A DNA stretch of 60,000 bases. Source: Hydractinia symbiolongicarpus (taxonomy: Eukaryota; Cnidaria; Hydrozoa; Anthoathecata; Hydractiniidae). The stretch covers positions 20,168,501 to 20,228,500 of the forward strand of contig NC_079879.1 in the NCBI RefSeq assembly GCF_029227915.1, written 5' to 3'. Under the pieces are notes generated by a model that searched no databases, was not told where the DNA came from, and saw only the letters and a program-made list of their open reading frames with translations. Shown here piece by piece: positions 32,871 to 42,731 of the stretch (its first letter is position 1; each line of letters begins with the position of its first letter). Both the position numbers and the translations under genes were made by a program.

Positions 32871-33821
32871 ATTTACTCGTACAAACTAAAGGTAAAGTCG
32901 TTAAAGTTAATTTCGCAACAAATTGCCCAACAACGGCTTTAGGTATCTCCGTCAAGCATATGAAGGGCTCCGTGCCACTTGTCAACTCAATTTTCAAATT
33001 TCACGTGTACTACCACATGCGTCGCATATTAGCAAGAATGAACGTACTAATGCCATTTGACGATGGCTTTGCTCAGTACAAAAATCCTTACTCAACATCT
33101 GGATACGCACAAGTATGTCGTGAGTATGGTGCAGATCCCTACAGTCTGTATAAATTTAAAGCGGTAAGTTCCTCACTCACCAACGGTTCGTGGTGGCCTC
33201 AGGTTGCTGGAGGCTATGCAAAATTCATCATACCGACAAGTCAAGGCCTTACGGCGGAAGGCCTGACAAAATTGAGTGAAACTATACGCGTCTACGTGGT
33301 TTTGTTGCTTGGCTCGCAGACGGGGGCCAAGGTATCCCTACTCGGTTCTGGTGCGAACAACTATACGGCCAGGCAAATTCTGTTGCAAAAATTTGAAAGT
33401 ATGGTGCGGCGGGAAGAAAATGTAGGGCAGGATATAACACAATTTCAGAAAGTTCTGCAATATGCCCGAACTTCGGTTAACCTTTTTGTTATGCCCAGCC
33501 TGTACATGTTGCCATCAGACATAAACCTACGCTTTGGAAAAATTGAGGACTATAACAACAACATATTAATTGCAAACAAATTGTAAACGTTGGGGTCCAG
33601 GTTAACGTGAATGATATCAAGAAACCTATCGAGGAGACAAAGCCAAGGCTTCACGTCAAGCATACAACACCTCCTAAACAAGCAATCAAATACAGGGAAG
33701 CCCCACAGGGGGGGAACAACATGAGGATACCAAAACCGCGCTGATCACGGCAGGGGTAGGGCTCATCATTGCTTACATCTGGCTTAAAAATAGGTCTAAT
33801 GTGTTTGATATAACATATTAG
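32866..33821 (+). pseudogene. Polinton structural-type protein with C-terminal membrane anchor, one frameshift
   Basis: The main frame to 33586 encodes about 240 residues (VNSIFKFHVYYHMRRILARM, NGSWWPQVAGGYAKFIIPTS, DINLRFGKIEDYNNN). A one-base shift at its end continues into VNVGVQVNVNDIKKPIEE and a hydrophobic TALITAGVGLIIAYIWLKNR, ending at a TAG (33819-33821). I think this was one gene with a C-terminal anchor. I see no proper start codon; the gene may overlap its minus-strand neighbour. No domain recognised; a virion role is a guess from position. Confidence 0.55.
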
Positions 33822-33823
33822 AC
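33794..33823. other. Hairpin H3 spanning two convergent stop codons
   Basis: GTCTAATGTGTT, 6-base loop, AACATATTAGAC: 11 of 12 pairs. The plus-strand gene's TAG (33819-33821) and the minus-strand gene's TAA (complement of 33818-33820) both lie in the right arm. Confidence 0.82.
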
Positions 33824-34510
33824 TTTCCTATTTCCATCATAGGTCACGACAATTGCAGCAGCAGCCGCAATTTCCATGTACAGGTGTTTGGCTGCATATT
33901 CAACAATTTTTGTTGTTACTCTGAGAAAGAACGAGACAACCGTACCAATAATGCTAGGTAATGCAGCATCTGCCCTACCTGCCAGGTATTTTAGGAATTT
34001 TCCGAGCCTCTCCAGCTCTTTTCGCACAAATCCCTTCCCTGTGGCACTTCCTCCTGCGGCACCTTCAGCGATTCCCCCCTGTAACTGTGAGTAGGATGGT
34101 GGAAATCAGTAGACCAACAGCCGAGACAATACTTGCTATAGTAAACCCCTGCTCTTTGAAGAGGATCTTGAGCTTTTCAGGCAGAGACGTGTCATCTCCG
34201 GCGGTTTTCATCAGCGTGTCTTTGATGGCTTTAAGCTGGCTATGTATGCCAGAAGATAGTAGGCCGTGTGCTTCTCGTGTGGCCTCTTTTTAATCCTGCA
34301 GATTTTCAATATCCTCCTTAACCTTTGCGATATCCCTGTACAGGGTAGCTCGTTGTCCCTCGGTTGCCCCGGCCTTCTGTGCCTCGAGTCTTTTCACCTT
34401 GGCCTCTGCCTTGTCGATCTCGCTGTCGTATAGGACCATCCTGCTTTTCAAGGTCTTTAAATTGCCACGACTACCTGATTTTCTCTGCCTGTCGAGACTC
34501 TCGTCGGCCA
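33818..34510 (-). pseudogene. Coiled-coil plus two-membrane-segment Polinton protein (broken)
   Basis: Reading down the minus strand: a Lys/Glu coiled coil (SEIDKAEAKVKRLEAQKAG), one in-frame TAA at 34290-34292, then LKILFKEQGFTIASIVSAVG with a membrane segment. A one-base shift in a run of six G near 34076 leads to KELERLGKFLKYLAGRADAA and a second hydrophobic stretch. Two lesions in otherwise good coding sequence. Polintons of several animals carry such a coiled-coil/two-span protein; its role is unknown. Upstream it is fused in frame to the ATPase remnant. Confidence 0.6.
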
Positions 34511-34802
34511 TACAATCGTCAACGATAAACAACGTCTCTTTGCTCAACAGCAACGAGGACAATTTTTGGACCCATTCAAAAAGTTGATCCTTGGGGTTTA
34601 TCAGGAAGACATAATCATTCCTTCAAAGTAAAGACCTCTCAAGGTGGGTGGTGTTCCATTGTATAGTCGGACATAGTATGACTATGTCGTAGTAGTGTCG
34701 CTTATACTAATTTTCAAGCAGGACCAGGACACGTTGCGTCTTGCCACACCTTGTCGGGCCTGTAAAAATGCAGGTGTGCGGTTTCTTGACAATGTCTAGC
34801 AT
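34500..34802 (-). pseudogene. Polinton genome-packaging ATPase, N-terminal half, two stops
   Basis: From an ATG at 34802 the frame has a Walker A motif GPTRCGKT (34737-34760), a TAG soon after at LEN, a TGA further on, and a Walker B strand LFIVDDC near 34525. The FtsK/HerA-type ATPase of Polintons packages DNA into capsids. After ADESLDRQRKS the sequence passes in the same frame into an unrelated coiled coil, so the C-terminal half (sensor and arginine-finger region) is deleted. Confidence 0.72.
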
Positions 34803-34920
34803 TTTATTAAACGCCCTGTTTTTTTATGTATTTTCGAATATATCGAAAAGCACCTAGAACAAATCCACGCGCCGCCGTGGTTGTTAACAAGAGACCCCTT
34901 ACAGGCGGGGCAGTACGTGG

Positions 34921-35181
34921 TCATGTATACAAGGGTAGAGGATTAAGCATTAACTTACCCTCTAGGTAACGCAACACCTTGCGATATCTCTTGACGAGCC
35001 GCGCCTTTTCCTGAGAGACGGGGCAGGGCCCGCGGTTAAAGAATGGTATCTTGATTGGCGTTTTCAAAAGCTCGATATACCGAGGTACAATGTTGTGGGA
35101 AAGCAAGGTGTAAAGACGCAGGTAAAACTCGTCTTGTTGGAACCCTCTAATTTCCTTATTAATTCTGGCTACATCAATCAT
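34921..35181 (-). CDS. Small basic Polinton protein
   Basis: An intact 86-codon frame from an ATG at 35179-35181 whose first base directly follows the TAA of the upstream gene. Basic, with LYTLLSHNIVPRYIELLKTP and KARLVKRYRKVLRYLEGKL. No domain recognised and no membrane segment. Confidence 0.5.
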   Translation of the reverse strand: MIDVARINKEIRGFQQDEFYLRLYTLLSHNIVPRYIELLKTPIKIPFFNRGPCPVSQEKARLVKRYRKVLRYLEGKLMLNPLPLYT

Positions 35182-35295
35182 TTATTTTTTCGGAACGATG
35201 CTTGCTGGAATCCAGCCTTTCTTAACAGCCATCTCGCGGCTTGCTCTGCCCGTGGCAAAATAGGCCGTCATCTTCATAACGTCGTTCATGTCCAT
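35182..35295 (-). CDS. Small Polinton protein, 37 aa, intact
   Basis: Starts MDMNDVMKMTAYFATGRASR and ends PASIVPKK; its stop TAA abuts the next ATG. A relative with one stop is in copy 1 (20240-20420), which supports it as a real small gene. Confidence 0.55.
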   Translation of the reverse strand: MDMNDVMKMTAYFATGRASREMAVKKGWIPASIVPKK

Positions 35296-35307
35296 TTTAG
35301 CAGAGGG

Positions 35308-35430
35308 TCATTCAATGCCTAGGAATTTCTTATCCGCAAGGGCATACCCGAAGGTGAAAAATAGATCGATCACGGTCTCATAGAGGATGTCCAAAATTTC
35401 CTTTTCTTGCGGAGTTATGTTGCTTGTCAT
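35308..35430 (-). CDS. Small Polinton protein, 40 aa
   Basis: ATG at 35428-35430, stop TGA at 35308-35310. Acidic N-terminus, then a hydrophobic VIDLFFTFGYALADKKF. Copy 1 shows decayed similarity at the matching place. Confidence 0.4.
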   Translation of the reverse strand: MTSNITPQEKEILDILYETVIDLFFTFGYALADKKFLGIE

Positions 35431-35461
35431 GTGAGGTGTTGCTTTGTTGCTTGTCATTTAT

Positions 35462-35791
35462 TTAATGCATTTTAAAAATATCAATTTGAGCGTTGCTCTG
35501 TGGAGGCTCAGGACGAATCGTGGGCTTGTGAGGTTCTCCACCATTTTTAAATTTAGACCAGACCCCTACTCCTATCGCGAGTACGGCAAGCGTCTCCACG
35601 CCGTAGATGTAGACGTTGTCCCTCGACTTGTGAGGACCTGATGCAGGTTCCTAATCACCTGATGAAGAACTTTTGCCTACGTTCTTCTCTAAGTTTTCAT
35701 TGTTCCTGCGATTCCATTCCGCAAGTCTCTTGCTAGCAGCAACACGACCTTCGTTCTTCTTGGCTATGACTTGATTAGACTCTTCACCCAT
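35462..35791 (-). pseudogene. Single-span Polinton membrane protein with one stop
   Basis: From an ATG at 35791: MGEESNQVIAKKNEGRVAAS, a polar region, one TAG at 35651-35653, then VYIYGVETLAVLAIGVGVW as a membrane segment and a Pro-rich tail. Removing the single stop from consideration, the frame is continuous to 35462. Confidence 0.5.
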
Positions 35792-35820
35792 TTATCTTCA
35801 GTCCTAAAACTTAAAATAAA

Positions 35821-36123
35821 TTACTTCCTTTTTACTACCAGATGGATAGATAAGCTCTGATCTTCAAGGATCTCCATAGTCTCTTTTATCTCTTTGAGTA
35901 TAGCTTCGGGGGTGTTTAGATCTCTCTCGAAGTATCTCAAGAACTCTCTAAAGGTTATGGGTTCTTCCTTTGGTCGAGCTATTCCAAGCCTCCTCTGCCT
36001 CGTCAGTGCTGCTAGCTTGTGCCCCCAACCAACTTTTCCTGGATTCTTTTTGTTTACTTCAACAATTTTTTTCGTGGCCTCAGGTTGCTGCTGGTTGATA
36101 ACAACACTACACACGCTACTCAT
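35821..36123 (-). CDS. Basic Polinton protein, about 100 aa
   Basis: I prefer the ATG at 36121-36123 (MSSVCSVVINQQQPEATKKI) because it overlaps the stop of the upstream frame (ATGAGTAG), as in compact viral operons. Upstream in-frame ATGs exist. Basic middle (KVGWGHKLAALTRQRRLG), then ITFREFLRYFERDL. Intact. No domain recognised. Confidence 0.5.
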   Translation of the reverse strand: MSSVCSVVINQQQPEATKKIVEVNKKNPGKVGWGHKLAALTRQRRLGIARPKEEPITFREFLRYFERDLNTPEAILKEIKETMEILEDQSLSIHLVVKRK

Positions 36124-36577
36124 CTTTTTTATCGTTAGTCTCCGAGCCATCATCTTTTTTGGACACATGCCGCGCCGTGTGACCTATCACCAAGAGGCGC
36201 GCTAAACACCTGCCAATTGTACAATACATGAGAATCCCGAGATCCGCAAATGCCTCTCTGATGATGGGGTCCTCTTCGATATCTTACCGGAGATCGTCAA
36301 CGCTGTCGATATCCACGAAATTTCTGACAATGTTAGCATTAAGGTTGACCACGGGAGTACATAGTGCCTTAGCCGTTTTTTCTCCTTTCTCTTTTAACTC
36401 TTGTTGAACGTACTCGGCGTGTACCTTTACGATTAATTCATCAGGAGCCTTGTCGACAAAGCCTTTGTTACATTTTTTCGGTAAGAGATGTCCCCTGCCC
36501 TTGCGCAGAGCTTCCCTCAAAACTTGGCGCTTATCGATAGGTTTTTCGACATTTCGAGGTTTCATCAAATACTTCAA
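36116..36577 (-). pseudogene. Polinton protein of unknown function, one stop
   Basis: From 36577: KPRNVEKPIDKRQVLREALR and NANIVRNFVDIDSVDDLR, one TAA near 36285, then DIEEDPIIREAFADLGILMY to the TAG at 36116-36118. Charged and soluble in appearance. No family recognised. Confidence 0.45.
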
Positions 36578-36674
36578 TCTCTGACATCTTTATTAATAGC
36601 CTTTTGTATCGCAAAAAGCAAAACGCGATCAGGGCATAAGGTAGTATTACAGCGATGATTAGACACACTTCCAT
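36530..36674 (-). CDS. Small single-span protein, Polinton copy 2
   Basis: ATG at 36672-36674, MEVCLIIAVILPYALIAF followed by CFLRYKRLLIK, a typical membrane segment with positive flank. It overlaps the next gene in another frame and lies just after the polymerase stop. Confidence 0.45.
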
Positions 36675-36676
36675 GT

Positions 36677-39600
36677 TTATTCAAAAATGCTTACAACATC
36701 TCTGAATAGGCAGGTTGCTTGAAACACAAGCAGGGATGTATGTATCCCGTCGTCGTGCACAACCCTCTTGTCATAAAACGCCGAGCCCGAGCTTATTCTG
36801 TTCGTACGTGACCATTCCCTGGTTGTGCACCCGGAAACCTACGTTCTTTGCAATGTCTAAACCTTGGCCCCTCAGCGTGCTCAGGTATCCAGACCAAGTT
36901 ATGGCATTTTGCTTCTTCGACATGCCCTTGCACGGAGATTTCGTGCCATTTTTACCTTCGACGAAATAGAACTTGGCCGTCAGGGCAATCATCCGAAACC
37001 CGATGAATTCTGCTTTGAATAACCCTCCCGTTCGACTCGAGTAATTATCAGTGACGAGCCAGTTTTCACGTCTTTGTTGTAAGCACCAAGCAGTTCGGGG
37101 CAAACGACATCTCGTAGCTCTTCCCCAGAGATGGCAAAATAGGCACTGTCAGTGTCCATGTACACGTACTCAAAATAAAATCTCGACGATCCACGTACTT
37201 GTCCAAAAAATCATAGTAAAATTTCAACATACGACGTTTTGCTAGTTGGTACACCGCGATGCCGCACTGGTAGGCTCTATCGATACTACACTTTGCCCTT
37301 TCTAATCTCGTACGCATCTCCAATCTCTCCAAGGTCCTTGAGGTAAGGGGATCTCATCGCTGCATTAACCTCCTTTTCATCCCTTGTAAACGTAGTATTC
37401 GCGTGCCTCGCCAAATCCTCAATCATCTTGCCGTAGAAGCTCTTACCTTTTAACTTGGCCGTATCTCCCGCAATACGCTTGTCGGGGTCTTTATCGGCTT
37501 GTTGTCGTGCATCGGCAATCTCTTCCGGAAACCAAGCAAATGGCTTACCTCGAGTGTACTTGAGGAACTGGTAAAAAGCAGTCACTTTGAGTCCATGGTC
37601 GAGGTACCATTTCATCACGGGGGTATACAGCAAGATTTTTTCAGCTTTTAGCAACCCTAAAAGCTTACGCGTACCTGGAACACGCTAGCGCCCCGTAGTT
37701 TTCAAGTACCCGTTCATGTGCTCATGTTCATGGGATTTGATCGTCGGGTATTTCTTTAACGACAAACAGCGGAGCCACTTCGCTGAATTTTTCACGCAGA
37801 TTTTCAGGTACCTCGATATCAATTTGGGCAAAGCCAAAGAGCGATCCATCTCGCACAGCTCGCGTTTTTCGCTGATGTTGGTGTAGCCACCTTAATCAGC
37901 TTTTTCTTCCCACATGGAAAGTCTTGCATCAGGGTACACGGGTAGAGCATGTTTGCGTCGTACCCTAGAATGGTCTTGCACTCGTGGGTTCCTCGTACAA
38001 GTGAGATCTGATACCCGTCACGTCCCGTTCGTAGTACCTACAGAATACGATCGCGGCACCACCAACCATCCCCGTTCGTAAGAGCTCGTAGGTCTCGTTC
38101 TTTGTACATTTTTCACATACTTTCCGTACCTCTTTACAACCCTTACAAGCCTTGCTATAGCAGGAGTCCTCGCACTTGTGCTTGCATGGTTACCCTGGAG
38201 CGCATAGCTCCAACTTGGGGTTCAGCCGTAGAGATTTGTTCAAGACGTAGCGCATTGACACGCCCGGAATACTTACCGCATCCTTCAAAATGTCTATCTC
38301 GTCGTCGTAATACTGCAACCTCGTCTTGTCCACGACCTCGATAAACGGTTCCACATCGGCTAGGTTGTACTCGCGCAGCCAGTCCATCATGGTGACGCAG
38401 CTTCCCTTGTAAAACTCAGCGCAGAATGCCTCGTACTCTCCACGAGATAGCGTGTTTTTCCCACAAAGACTGCTGTAGAAGTGTTCGTGCACCACAGGCC
38501 CGACATGACTCAGCTTGTCGTAGCTTGTTAACCACTCATACGGAAACACGAGCTTTTCGAGCTTACATTCCAACGACTTGCACCAACTGTCGTATCTCAT
38601 ACCAAGAGCAAGGAAATTCTTGATGTCGAGAAATTTAAACGTCGAGGTTGTGAGGAACATGTAGTCGTTGTCTTTCTTCGCTCCCCTGATCTTGTCATCC
38701 TGCGCAATTTCTTCGACAAAATACCGCTTGATCAGGTTGATGTCGTACTTGTCGCTGTTAAACCCAATTACAGCTACTTGGTTACGCACTCGTTCTACGC
38801 ATCCTGGTTTCTTTTGGATAGCATGTCGAAATCGTCGGGTTTGGCGTACAATCTCCCGACTTCTTCCACAATGAGGGCATGCCTCTTTTCCAGCTGCTCC
38901 ACAAACTGTTTACCAAGACCTTGGAATTCTCGTGCTCAATGAACGTCGGGTAATTATTCAAACTATCAACAATACCAACGCTTACGGGAACATGTCTTAA
39001 AAGATACGTCAGGTCAGAGGTTTGCTGGTAACTTAGAGGTAGTAGGAGGGCTTCGAAATCAGACACAATGTAGTGAGGATAGGGCCTAAATTCCTTCGTA
39101 AAGTACCTATTGATTTTGGGTGGTTTCTCACATTCCCAAGCCGTGACGAGGTTGTAGCCTAAGCCCTTTATCACCTTTTCCTTAGACTTGGTTGCCCCGT
39201 AACGATTCTTGTCCGCGTTGGTTCTCTCAGGCCGATAGGGACATCCGTGCCACCTACAGCCGTTGTATTCATAGACGGTCTTCCACCCCTTTCCTTTACG
39301 ATCGCGGATAACGCGTTCTCCTCCGTGCCCACATAGCGCGTGATGGATATGCCTTCCGGTTTGCTTCGACCTGTATTTGATCCCTTTTGATGCATCGTAG
39401 CTAAAACCCTCACCGTAAAAGATCTTCTTCGATTTTCTCGGCATACGTTTCACCTCCCCCCCCCCCTTTGCAAATAATCGTCGTCTTGACACCATCGCAA
39501 CCATTCCTCTTATGCCACGATAAGTTGCAGATTTTGTTAAAAACTTGGCCGCATACCTCACATTCCCAGTGTTGGGTTAAACCATCCATTTTTTTGATGT

Positions 39601-40617
39601 AGAAACAGTGGCCATCCAGCATACCAAGATTGATAGTGTCTAATCCTTCCTTGTGCTGCTTTTGACCATAGACAAGTCGCCATGGTGCCTTTTCAGAGTT
39701 TATCTTGGGCTCAAAGACTCTGATGTTGATATTGAATTGTTTGGCAACGCCCTCCAGATCCAACAGCCTCGTAGGGCGCACATCTTTACACTTTAGATTA
39801 GGGTCCTCGTAGTACTTTCGAGCTAGCGCGAGGGCTGGCCTTGTTAGAAACTCTGTTCCTCGTTCTATGTCAACCCTCTCTTTTACTGCAAGACATCTCT
39901 AAAAGCATAGGCTGTCTTTTCGTTCTATTCTCCCGTCCATGCCGTATATGCACCTTTTATTTCGTAGCCAATCTGGGAGAGGGCCGTATCCCAGAAGAGT
40001 TTCACGCGTGCTTTTAACCTTGATCCGTACATGGTCAAAGATAATTTTCACTTCGTATGCTCCTGGGGTCTCGGTGGTCCTAACGGGTGGTAAATAAGCC
40101 TTGCCGCAAAATTCACCATCATCATCAATACGCTTAATTTCACATTCTTCAATGAACGCCTCGATTTCGTCGATACTTTACAGCGACCTGGAGCTCTTAG
40201 TTTTGTGGTAATCAGACACATCACCTCCACCCCTGTAAATATCACAGCTGAAGCTGTACACAACATTAACGCGCATTTCTACATAGGGTGTATTTTTTTG
40301 CACAATCGGATCCTTCAGAGGTTGATTCAAATGCTTGTTAAACCGCCATGTCTTGACCCTATTTCCATCTTCCAACATTTGCATATCGTCCCCCGATGTT
40401 CAATGTCCTCCGTGTCGTGGCAGTCTTCCCGCGCTTCCTGTTCGATCTCGTTGTGAAGCGTTGTCCCTCCGGAAATTTGTTCCTTTGCCCTGTTGTAGTA
40501 GAAGGCAACTGTATCCCGCACGTCTTGTAATCGATCGGCAAGAGCGTCGCGGGTTGCTGCCACTGGTGCCGACACAGTGCTATATAGTTTGCTGATTGCA
40601 TTCTTGAACCAACTCAT
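36677..40617 (-). pseudogene. Protein-primed family B DNA polymerase of Polinton copy 2 (broken)
   Basis: About 1300 codons originally, from MSWFKNAISKLYSTV (ATG 40617) to a stop near 36677. In order: a Polinton-specific N-terminal region (GPLPDWLRNKRCIYGMD near 39960), a C2H2 finger (CEVCGQVF, then HKRNGC, near 39530), exonuclease Exo I YIVSDFEALL (near 39070), Exo II VIGFNSDKYDINLIK (near 38750), Exo III YNLADVEPF (near 38370), palm LKGKSFYGKMIED (near 37440), the catalytic YMDTDSAYF (near 37150), and a thumb with FVEGKNGTKSPCKG. At least six lesions (stops and frameshifts, one beside a run of C at about 39455) inactivate it. Such polymerases copy the element from a terminal protein. Confidence 0.86.
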
Positions 40618-40684
40618 CTCTTTTATTACACACAGATTTTTCGAAGTGTTGCCAGTGTTTGCCGTGGCTTGCTCGAACATGTTT

Positions 40685-40799
40685 TGCGCATGCTTTTTTG
40701 TCACGTGTTGTTACGTATGATTTTTGCTGATTGTCAGCGGATTTTGTTGGATGAGACGTCATAAGTAAAAAACTGTATGTTATTTTTTATAAGGGTTTG
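40685..40799 (-). repeat. Right terminal inverted repeat of Polinton copy 2
   Basis: Inverted counterpart of 30911-31045: TTTTTGCTGATTGTCAGCGG, then ATTTTGTTGGATGAG, GTCATAAGTAA and TTATAAGGGTTTG. It begins about 70 bases outside the polymerase start codon. Confidence 0.88.
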
Positions 40800-41549
40800 A
40801 CCGTGGAAATTTGAAAATCTGTATATACTGACTCCTTATACTAGCTATTATTTCGTGTGTAAACTTAAAGTTTGTTTATGGGTGCAATTTTGGGTTATAT
40901 TTTGGTAAGTTTCGCTTTTTTGTATTACAAAAAACGTAGCGGAGGAGAACACGACTTTTTTTGAGACTTGACTAACTGACTGACTGACAACATTTCTATT
41001 TTTGTTCTAAAAAAGTTTTTTTTTCGCGGAGAGGAAATAGAGTGCTTATCAATACCAATAATTAAGCAGCATAATCAATCAACTTGCAGTTTTTTTATTT
41101 TTTTTCGCGAAAAATCTTCTTAAATAAGTGGAAAACGCTTTTTCGCTTTTTTGCTGTAGAATAAAATCTCATGCAAAGGCCTGCCGACGAGGTTGTAAAA
41201 ACACATGTAGACCTCGCTCTTTGTATTAATTTAGACGTTAATTTGAAAAATAATAGCGAAACATTTGAACAGCTGAAACAAGAAACAATCTTTTGCCGAA
41301 TGCTTTTATAAATTAAGCACGAAACTTTCGGTGAAACCACTCTCAAACTAAAGCATGTAAAATAACGAAAAATCTAAACATCATTACACACAGATCTTTC
41401 GCAGCAACCTCGATCACAAGGCCTGTTGTCTCTGTTTTGTATATCCGTCATATCTGTTAATAAGCGCAGCACCGTTGGCAGAGAAAAATCCTTAGGAGCA
41501 AGAGAGTCCTTGCAGATTTTGAAAGAGCCTTAATTATCACCTACTAAAT
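40800..41549. other. Intergenic, no feature recognised
   Basis: Short poly-T and ACTGACTGACTGAC low-complexity tracts (near 40972). No supported gene. Confidence 0.4.
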
Positions 41550-41624
41550 CATTCTTGTCCCCATAGCTAGTTGAAATAAACAACTTTCGAGGTTTTATTT
41601 CAAAGAGCCCTGGGGACGAGAATG
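41550..41624. mobile_element. 75-bp palindromic MITE
   Basis: CATTCTTGTCCCCATAGCTA at the left pairs with AGAGCCCTGGGGACGAGAATG at the right; the interior TTGAAATAA/TTATTTCAA also pairs. One of a family of short palindromic elements in this region. It lies about 220 bases upstream of the first receptor gene. Confidence 0.75.
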
Positions 41625-41846
41625 TTACCAAGGGTAATTAAATTGACTTTTTTCATTCCATTTTTCAATTTCTTGTAATTTTTTTATATACATTTATTTT
41701 CTTTGATTGTTTGTTATAAGTAACACGAATTTTTTTAAATTTTGTAATAAATAACGAAGTAAGATATCACAAATTAGTTTGAAACACAAGGAAAAGAAGA
41801 TAAAGACGGAAGAAGAAATTCTTGCAGCAAATTTTATTTGGTCACA

Positions 41847-42731
41847 ATGTTATGGTCAAATGTGTTACTTATCGTATCGACAAGCATAGCCTTTTGCTTG
41901 CATTTGATTGGAATCATTCTTCTAAAAAGCGAACGATTATTTATGAATCCACAAAAACTAATATTGATGCATTTATCGTCCGTGGAACTACTACAATGTT
42001 TCCTAACTGGTATTCGTGTATGTTTGCACGAACTCGGACAAAGAAGGATAATCACAAATTTTAAACTTAGAGTGTGCAACCATTACATAAAATTGGCGTA
42101 CCACGCTTTGTTGCTACCATTTTTTATTTGTTTATTTATGCTGACTCAGGATCGATTTTTTGTTGTTTATTTGAATATGAAATATTCACTGTCAAGATTC
42201 AATGCTTACAAAAACAAATTCATTGGATTGGGCTGGATTCTCTGCTCACTGTATGTGATAATCGTTGTCACTATAACTGAAGTGACCATCACACTTCAAA
42301 GTAGCGCAAAAACGGTGATACCGAAAATATTTCCGTCTCTATCCTGTGTAATTATTATACAGTTTTTGCTATTTTACATTTATACCGTTTACATCATCCG
42401 ACGACTAAATAAAAGACAACGACGCCGTATAAATTACAAACAACTGTTGCCGTTTTTAATAATATTAACGTTTATTATTTTTAAAGGTATACCAGATTTG
42501 CTATTGATGTGTTTCAAGACGGTTAGCCTAGCACAATATCTGGACATTGGGATACAGCTAAACATAATTTCAGATTCATTGTGCAATATACTTGTACAAC
42601 CAAGTATAAGAAAAAGATTTGTACGAAGAATGCGGACCGCAAGTACAACGTTAGCAGTGACACTTCGATCAACGTCGCCGTACACGATGTCGGAAAATTA
42701 TCAAGCAGGAGTCGTTACACAGACTGTGTAG
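41847..42731 (+). CDS. Orphan seven-helix receptor 1 (rhodopsin-like), 294 aa
   Basis: Intronless. I take the ATG at 41847; an upstream extension would need a TTG. Seven hydrophobic segments fall at about residues 5-27, 38-60, 80-101, 125-147, 161-186, 199-221 and 230-251. At the end of helix 3 the class A DRY position reads QDRFFVVY; helix 6 has KGIPD; helix 7 reads SDSLCNILVQ instead of NPxxY. Helix 2 has VELLQC, shared in pattern with the two downstream paralogues. There is a Cys at the top of helix 3 but none in the second extracellular loop. The short basic tail ends in Ser/Thr. Probably a plasma-membrane chemosensory or peptide receptor; the ligand is unknown. Confidence 0.82.
   Translation: MLWSNVLLIVSTSIAFCLHLIGIILLKSERLFMNPQKLILMHLSSVELLQCFLTGIRVCLHELGQRRIITNFKLRVCNHYIKLAYHALLLPFFICLFMLTQDRFFVVYLNMKYSLSRFNAYKNKFIGLGWILCSLYVIIVVTITEVTITLQSSAKTVIPKIFPSLSCVIIIQFLLFYIYTVYIIRRLNKRQRRRINYKQLLPFLIILTFIIFKGIPDLLLMCFKTVSLAQYLDIGIQLNIISDSLCNILVQPSIRKRFVRRMRTASTTLAVTLRSTSPYTMSENYQAGVVTQTV

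Larger units (their letters stand above)
30911..40799. mobile_element. Polinton/Maverick element, copy 2, with terminal inverted repeats
   Basis: About 9.9 kb bounded by inverted repeats. Genes seen: a 24-aa repeat protein, two plus-strand frames, a packaging ATPase fragment, a coiled-coil membrane protein, a run of small minus-strand frames, and a protein-primed family B polymerase. No integrase or adenovirus-like protease was recognised. Almost all frames carry stops or frameshifts, so it is not autonomous. Local GC content is clearly above the host flanks. The 6-bp target duplication expected of Polintons could not be identified. Confidence 0.88.

Noticed and set aside
34669-34689. Fourth Polinton hairpin (GACATAGT-atg-ACTATGTC)
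   Set aside because: Short stem inside the ATPase coding region, not at a gene end; probably chance.
30911-40799. Prokaryotic or phage contamination, suggested by higher GC and packed genes
   Set aside because: Terminal inverted repeats, a Polinton-type polymerase and ATPase and a related decayed copy nearby fit an endogenous Polinton in host DNA.
41838-41846. Three-codon upstream extension of receptor 1
   Set aside because: It would start at TTG; the ATG at 41847 is the natural start.
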